Assembly: GCA_002372175.1 (NCBI GenBank) | Contig: DFIS01000059.1 | Span: forward strand, 1 to 10,030 | Reading direction: 5' to 3' | Source of the DNA: Solobacterium sp. UBA3691 | GTDB lineage: Bacteria; Bacillota_I; Bacilli_A; Erysipelotrichales; Erysipelotrichaceae | DNA: 10,030 bases | Shown: piece after piece, positions 7,152 to 10,030 of the stretch | Numbering within the stretch: position 1 is the first letter of the stretch | Layout of the letters: each line of letters starts with the position of its first letter | The notes under the pieces: model-generated | Database searches by the model: none | What the model was told of the DNA's origin: nothing | What the model saw: the letters and a program-made list of their open reading frames with translations, nothing else | Program-made: the position numbers and the translations under genes

Positions 7152-8303
7152 ATGAAAAGATATTCTGTTGTGGGCAGATGGGGATTCAGACCGCGGGAAG
7201 ATGGCTTCGGTCTGACCGTCTTTGAAGTAAACGGGAAGATATTCCGTGAAGTTGGTACCTTCATGCGGCAGATCAAGGCAGGAGCTCTCTGCATTGATCA
7301 CGAGAAGAATATAGTCTATGTCGTTGATGAAGTTGCGGAACAGCCGGAGTTTCACGGTCATGGCGGCGGCGGGGCTGTGTATGCCCTGCAGCTTCATGAA
7401 GATGGTACGCTGACGGAGATCAATCATCAGTTATCCTATGGAAATCTGGCTAGTTACTGCTGCATTGACAAAGAGAAAAACGTTCTCCTGGTGACCAATC
7501 ACGGCAACCAGAGCCATGCCCTGAAGCTCTCCAAAGATACACAGGGTGTGCACATGGAGATCGTGGAGAGTGATTCCACGACGGTGCTGTATCCGCTGGC
7601 AGAGGATGGTGCGATCCTGCCGCCGGCTGATTACCATGAGCACATGACTGACCGCCCTTCCGGAGAGACACGCATACCGCATCTGCACTCGGTTGTAAAG
7701 GCACCGGGAAAGAGCCTTTATACCGTGTGTGACAAGGGTGCCGACCGTGTTTATCTGTTTGGTACAGACGGCCGGAGACTGACCTGTAACGCTGTATTAC
7801 AGGGGATCCCTGATTCAGCACCGCGGTATTCCTGTTTCCATCCGATCCTGCCGGTGTTCTACTACAACGAAGAGAGGCAGACATATATCAATGCGGTAAG
7901 CTATACCGATACATCCATGGAACGTATACAGAGGGTATCCACACTGCCGGAAGGGGAAACTCTGGAGAAGGCATTTGGGGCTGCTGATCTGAAGGTATCT
8001 GCCGATGGATGTCACCTGTATCATCTGTTACGTCCCAACAACATGATCACAGTCTATGAGATCGATGAGAAAGGGCTGTTAACACCAGTCCAGTATGTCA
8101 GATTCGGCAGTTCAGAAAAGAGCTCGGAAGCACGCTGGATCACGTTATCACCGAAAGAAGATGAACTGTTTATCTGCGCAATGATGGATGATGAACTGGC
8201 TTGTTATGAGATCGGTGAAGACGGACTTCTTCGCGAAGAAAGCAGACGGACAGTATCTGCCGCGGCAGCAGCGTGTATGGAATTTGCGGAGGTATATGAA
8301 TGA
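7152..8303 (+). CDS. Lactonase-family beta-propeller protein
   Basis: A 383-residue protein of the seven-bladed lactonase family that includes 6-phosphogluconolactonase of the YbhE type. Repeated blade strands are seen, such as KNIVYVVDE (52-60), KNVLLVTNHGNQ (109-120), KSLYTVCDKGADRVYLF (187-203), CHLYHLLRPNNMITVYEI (287-304) and DELFICAMMDDELACYEI (337-354). The IPHLHSVVKAPG block (175-186) matches the conserved PHxHS region near the presumed active site. Whether it opens 6-phosphogluconolactone or another lactone cannot be told, and no glucose-6-phosphate dehydrogenase gene is near. There is no signal peptide. It starts immediately after the nitroreductase stop with only a weak ribosome binding site, implying coupled translation, and it overlaps the next gene by 4 nt. 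A HGHGGGG loop (69-75) follows the second strand region. Confidence 0.8.
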   Translation: MKRYSVVGRWGFRPREDGFGLTVFEVNGKIFREVGTFMRQIKAGALCIDHEKNIVYVVDEVAEQPEFHGHGGGGAVYALQLHEDGTLTEINHQLSYGNLASYCCIDKEKNVLLVTNHGNQSHALKLSKDTQGVHMEIVESDSTTVLYPLAEDGAILPPADYHEHMTDRPSGETRIPHLHSVVKAPGKSLYTVCDKGADRVYLFGTDGRRLTCNAVLQGIPDSAPRYSCFHPILPVFYYNEERQTYINAVSYTDTSMERIQRVSTLPEGETLEKAFGAADLKVSADGCHLYHLLRPNNMITVYEIDEKGLLTPVQYVRFGSSEKSSEARWITLSPKEDELFICAMMDDELACYEIGEDGLLREESRRTVSAAAAACMEFAEVYE

Positions 8304-9100
8304 AATACGTGATCGATCATGATATCCACCTGCATTCACAGCTTTCGACCTGTTCATCCGATCCTGAGCAGAATACCCGGAATATCCTGCAGACGGCAGA
8401 ACGTGACGGTCTTTCGTATATCTGTCTGACCGATCACTTCTGGGACAGTGACGTGCCGGGGGCTTCCGACTGGTATAAGCCGCAGAACTATGATCACCTG
8501 AAAGAAGCACTGCCGCTGCCGCAGTCGGAGAAGACGAAGTTCTTCTTTGGCTGTGAGACCGACCTCGACAAGGATATGACACTTGGCATAAGCAGAAAGC
8601 GCATGGATGACTTTGATCTGATCATCATTCCTACCACGCATCTGCATATGCCTGCCAATATCGCTGAGGAAGACCGCACGATCGAAGGCAGAGCACGCAG
8701 GTACGTGGAAAGACTGGATGGTGTCCTGGACATGGATCTGCCTTTCCATAAGATCGGTATTGCCCATCTGACGGTCAAACTGATCGCACCGGACAGCTTT
8801 GAAGATCATATGAAAGTACTGGATCTGATCAGTGATGAGACCTTCGGCAGACTCTTCCGCAGATGCGCAGAGAAGGGTGCAGGGATCGAACTGAACTTCC
8901 GTCTGTCTGATTATACAGATGAACAGAAACCAGGGATCCTGAGACCGTACAGGATCGCCAGGGCATGCGGCTGTAAGTTCTACTTTGGTACAGATGCCCA
9001 TCATCCCGGAGATTTTACGGACAGGATGCAGAGATTCACGGAGATCCGTGATGCCCTGGAACTGGAAGAAACAGATAAGTTTATCAGCTGGCTGAAGTAG
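8300..9100 (+). CDS. PHP-domain phosphoesterase (histidinol-phosphatase-like)
   Basis: A 266-residue metal-dependent hydrolase of the PHP superfamily. The metal-binding motifs occur in order: DIHLHS (H10, H12), LTDH (D45, H46), GCETD (E86), TTHLH (H114, H116), IAH (H156) and FGTDAHHPGDF (D232, H234), which suggests a full trinuclear site and an active enzyme. Relatives include HisK-type histidinol phosphatases and other small phosphoesterases; no his genes are near, so the substrate is open. GGAGG (8288-8292) lies 7 nt upstream of the ATG, which overlaps the lactonase stop by 4 nt. It ends the operon. I see no convincing terminator in the 90 nt to ssrA, so some read-through into ssrA is possible. 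Confidence 0.85.
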   Translation: MKYVIDHDIHLHSQLSTCSSDPEQNTRNILQTAERDGLSYICLTDHFWDSDVPGASDWYKPQNYDHLKEALPLPQSEKTKFFFGCETDLDKDMTLGISRKRMDDFDLIIIPTTHLHMPANIAEEDRTIEGRARRYVERLDGVLDMDLPFHKIGIAHLTVKLIAPDSFEDHMKVLDLISDETFGRLFRRCAEKGAGIELNFRLSDYTDEQKPGILRPYRIARACGCKFYFGTDAHHPGDFTDRMQRFTEIRDALELEETDKFISWLK

Positions 9101-9129
9101 CCCGGTTTTCCGTCATTTCCTGCGTCTTC

Positions 9130-9157
9130 TTGTAAGACAGAATAAAAGTGTTATAAT
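9130..9157 (+). promoter_or_regulatory. Promoter of ssrA
   Basis: TTGTAA (9130-9135), a 16-nt spacer and TATAAT (9152-9157), with an extended -10 TG at 9149-9150. RNA should begin near 9164, giving a leader of about 27 nt before the mature tmRNA 5' end at 9191, to be removed by RNase P. A strong promoter is expected for this abundant RNA. Confidence 0.75.
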
Positions 9158-9190
9158 AAGTGCACATTCGGAAGAATGCAGGAATCTTAT

Positions 9191-9545
9191 GGGGCTGTAA
9201 AGGTTTCGACAGGTCTATGTTTGATTCAGACTGCAGTGGAGCGGTGACCTAATCACCACTTAAATTTAAACGCTAACAGAAACAATAGTTTCGCTTTCGC
9301 TGCTTAAGACACTAGAGGTGTTGCAGTGACCCGGTCGGTGGATTGCCGCTTGTCATTGACTGCGTAATTTAAGTGGATAAGGTGACCCCGAAGTCTGTAG
9401 GGTGATCCCGACAATTTACAGGCAGATTCTGCATACGGATAGTTCGCTCTCATGTGTGCAGTCTTATCAAGCAGCGGACTAAACTGTAGGCGCCGGAATG
9501 TGGGACAACTCTTGGACACGGGTTCGACTCCCGTCAGCTCCACCA
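9191..9545 (+). ncRNA. ssrA: Transfer-messenger RNA (tmRNA)
   Basis: A complete one-piece tmRNA of 355 nt that rescues stalled ribosomes with SmpB by acting first as alanyl-tRNA and then as mRNA for a degradation tag. The acceptor stem GGGGCTG (9191-9197) pairs with CAGCTCC (9535-9541), and the terminal ACCA (9542-9545) is encoded. The T arm is ACGGG-TTCGACT-CCCGT (9518-9534). The long helix P2 pairs TTGATTCAGACTGCA (9221-9235) with TGCAGTCTTATCAA (9457-9470). CCACTTAAATT (9256-9266) and AATTTAAGTGG (9366-9376) can pair exactly around the tag-coding part. The alanine acceptor should carry the G-U pair typical of tRNA-Ala: G9193 faces T9539. The gene has its own promoter and terminator. Confidence 0.97.
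9272..9307 (+). other. tmRNA tag-coding frame
   Basis: The likely resume codon is GCT (9272-9274), followed by AAC AGA AAC AAT AGT TTC GCT TTC GCT GCT and the stop TAA (9305-9307). The tag is therefore ANRNNSFAFAA, added after the alanine carried by tmRNA itself. The Ala-Ala end is what ClpXP-type proteases read. The frame is chosen because it alone gives a short hydrophobic -AA tail with an in-frame stop at the usual place between the pseudoknots. Confidence 0.85.
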
Positions 9546-9555
9546 TTGACAACAG

Positions 9556-9581
9556 ACAGGACTGATAAGTCCTGTTTTTGT
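9556..9581 (+). terminator. Intrinsic terminator of ssrA
   Basis: A perfect 8-bp stem ACAGGACT (9556-9563) and AGTCCTGT (9568-9575) with a GATA loop runs into TTTTTGT (9575-9581). It begins 10 nt after the encoded CCA end, as expected for ssrA. Confidence 0.9.
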
Positions 9582-9617
9582 ATAATGCATATAGAGACAA
9601 CTCGGTATTTGTGGAGG
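9581..9617 (+). promoter_or_regulatory. Candidate -10 box and ribosome binding site of the right-edge acetyltransferase
   Basis: TATAAT (9581-9586) starts directly at the end of the ssrA terminator T-run and would place the RNA start near 9593. No good -35 hexamer is seen at normal spacing because that position is inside the terminator stem. GGAGG (9613-9617) lies 6 nt before the GTG at 9624 and decides that start. Confidence 0.4.
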
Positions 9618-9623
9618 TAATGT

Positions 9624-10030
9624 GTGCTGAAATATATAACGCTTCGGGAAATGCCGGATCTGAAAGAATATGCAGCGGATTGGTTTCACACCAAGTGGGG
9701 CGTTCCGAAAGAGGCATATTTGGACTGTATGGATGCTTATCTGCGCGGAAAAACAGAATTAGGCTGGTATCTCTGTCTGGAGGAAGACAGGATCGTCGGC
9801 GGCATGGGCGTTGTTGAAAACGACTTCCATAACCGGAAGGATCTGTCCCCGAATATCTGTGCAGTGTACACCGAAGAAGCATACCGGAATCAGGGAATCG
9901 CAGGAAATCTCCTGAACATGACAGTGAACGATCTCAGTCAAAAAGGAATCACGCCGGTATATCTTGTTACCGATCATGTCGGATTCTATGAGCGGTATGG
10001 CTGGGAGTTTCTCTGCATGGTTCAGGGGGA
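9624..10030 (+). CDS. GNAT N-acetyltransferase, GTG start, cut at right edge
   Basis: 135 codons are visible of a single-domain GNAT acetyltransferase, probably 150-160 residues when complete. It transfers an acetyl group from acetyl-CoA to an unknown amine. The acetyl-CoA-binding motif A is AVYTEEAYRNQGIAGNLL (80-97), with the R/Q-x-x-G-x-A core R88-N-Q-G-I-A93. The C-terminal strand and helix VYLVTDHVGFYERYGWEFLC (112-131) are typical. An in-frame TAA at 9618-9620 rules out an earlier start. The only initiator near the GGAGG is GTG at 9624; the first in-frame ATG is at 9651, too far from the ribosome binding site. A short overlapping frame beginning with ATG at 9620 lacks any domain and is not the gene. 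It is separate from ssrA by a terminator. Confidence 0.88.
   Translation, partial: MLKYITLREMPDLKEYAADWFHTKWGVPKEAYLDCMDAYLRGKTELGWYLCLEEDRIVGGMGVVENDFHNRKDLSPNICAVYTEEAYRNQGIAGNLLNMTVNDLSQKGITPVYLVTDHVGFYERYGWEFLCMVQG

Noticed and set aside
8354..9004. A 216-codon minus-strand open frame
   Set aside because: It is fully inside the PHP gene, whose metal-binding motifs are all intact; no start signal or domain.
9101..9129. Possible terminator after the PHP gene
   Set aside because: Only CGG-TTTT-CCG and a 5-bp GTCTT/AAGAC pair are present, without a following T-run.
9546..9551. Consensus TTGACA right after the tmRNA CCA end
   Set aside because: The nearest TATAAT (9581) is 29 nt away, too far for a promoter, and no -10 box lies at 16-18 nt.
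9535..9600. Genomic-island attachment site at the ssrA 3' end
   Set aside because: ssrA 3' ends are common integration sites, but no integrase or repeated copy of the 3' end is in view, and the normal terminator follows directly.
9304..9882. A 192-codon minus-strand open frame across tmRNA and the edge gene
   Set aside because: It runs antisense through the tmRNA 3' half, including the T arm, and through the GNAT gene. It has no domain or ribosome binding site; its GVEPVSKS-like stretch is a typical artefact of reading tmRNA/tRNA sequence backwards.

Overview
The window looks like chromosomal DNA of a Bacillota (Firmicutes) bacterium. The signs are dense same-strand operons with 0-4 nt junctions, strong GGAGG-type ribosome binding sites, extended -10 promoters, a long-form PPi-dependent phosphofructokinase, a one-piece tmRNA and a moderate GC content with even base use. 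An anaerobic gut lineage such as Erysipelotrichia or a relative fits, but this is inference and nothing here fixes the taxon. I see no prophage, IS element, CRISPR array, tRNA or rRNA.

Layout. (1) Positions 1-317 hold the 3' end of a PPi-phosphofructokinase gene, closed by a clear intrinsic terminator (323-353). (2) Positions 397-5774 hold a tight five-gene plus-strand operon: an M28 metallopeptidase with a PA-like insert, a UPF0158-GNAT fusion, a MATE exporter, an IolS-like aldo/keto reductase and a two-domain MoaF-like lipocalin protein. Junctions are 4-nt ATGA overlaps or 2-nt gaps. (3) A minus-strand alpha/beta hydrolase (6581-5751) converges on this operon. The two reading frames overlap by 24 nt, and the best terminator for the plus-strand operon (5817-5853) lies inside the antisense hydrolase gene. 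(4) A short divergent promoter region (about 6600-6655) separates the hydrolase from a second plus-strand operon (6657-9100): a small nitroreductase, a lactonase-type beta-propeller and a PHP-domain phosphoesterase. (5) ssrA (tmRNA, 9191-9545) follows with its own extended -10 promoter and terminator. Its encoded tag reads ANRNNSFAFAA. (6) A GNAT acetyltransferase with a GTG start (9624) runs off the right edge.

How the genes may work together. The five-gene operon combines a peptidase, an acetyltransferase, a multidrug/toxin exporter, an NADPH oxidoreductase and a small-molecule-binding barrel. It could modify and export a small compound, or detoxify one, but this is a guess from neighbourhood; no pathway is diagnostic. 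The second operon (nitroreductase, lactonase-like, PHP) also looks like general metabolite handling. I found no clear new defence or mobile system. The points most worth checking are the tmRNA tag, the terminator nested in an antisense gene, the UPF0158-GNAT fusion and the coupled five-gene cluster.
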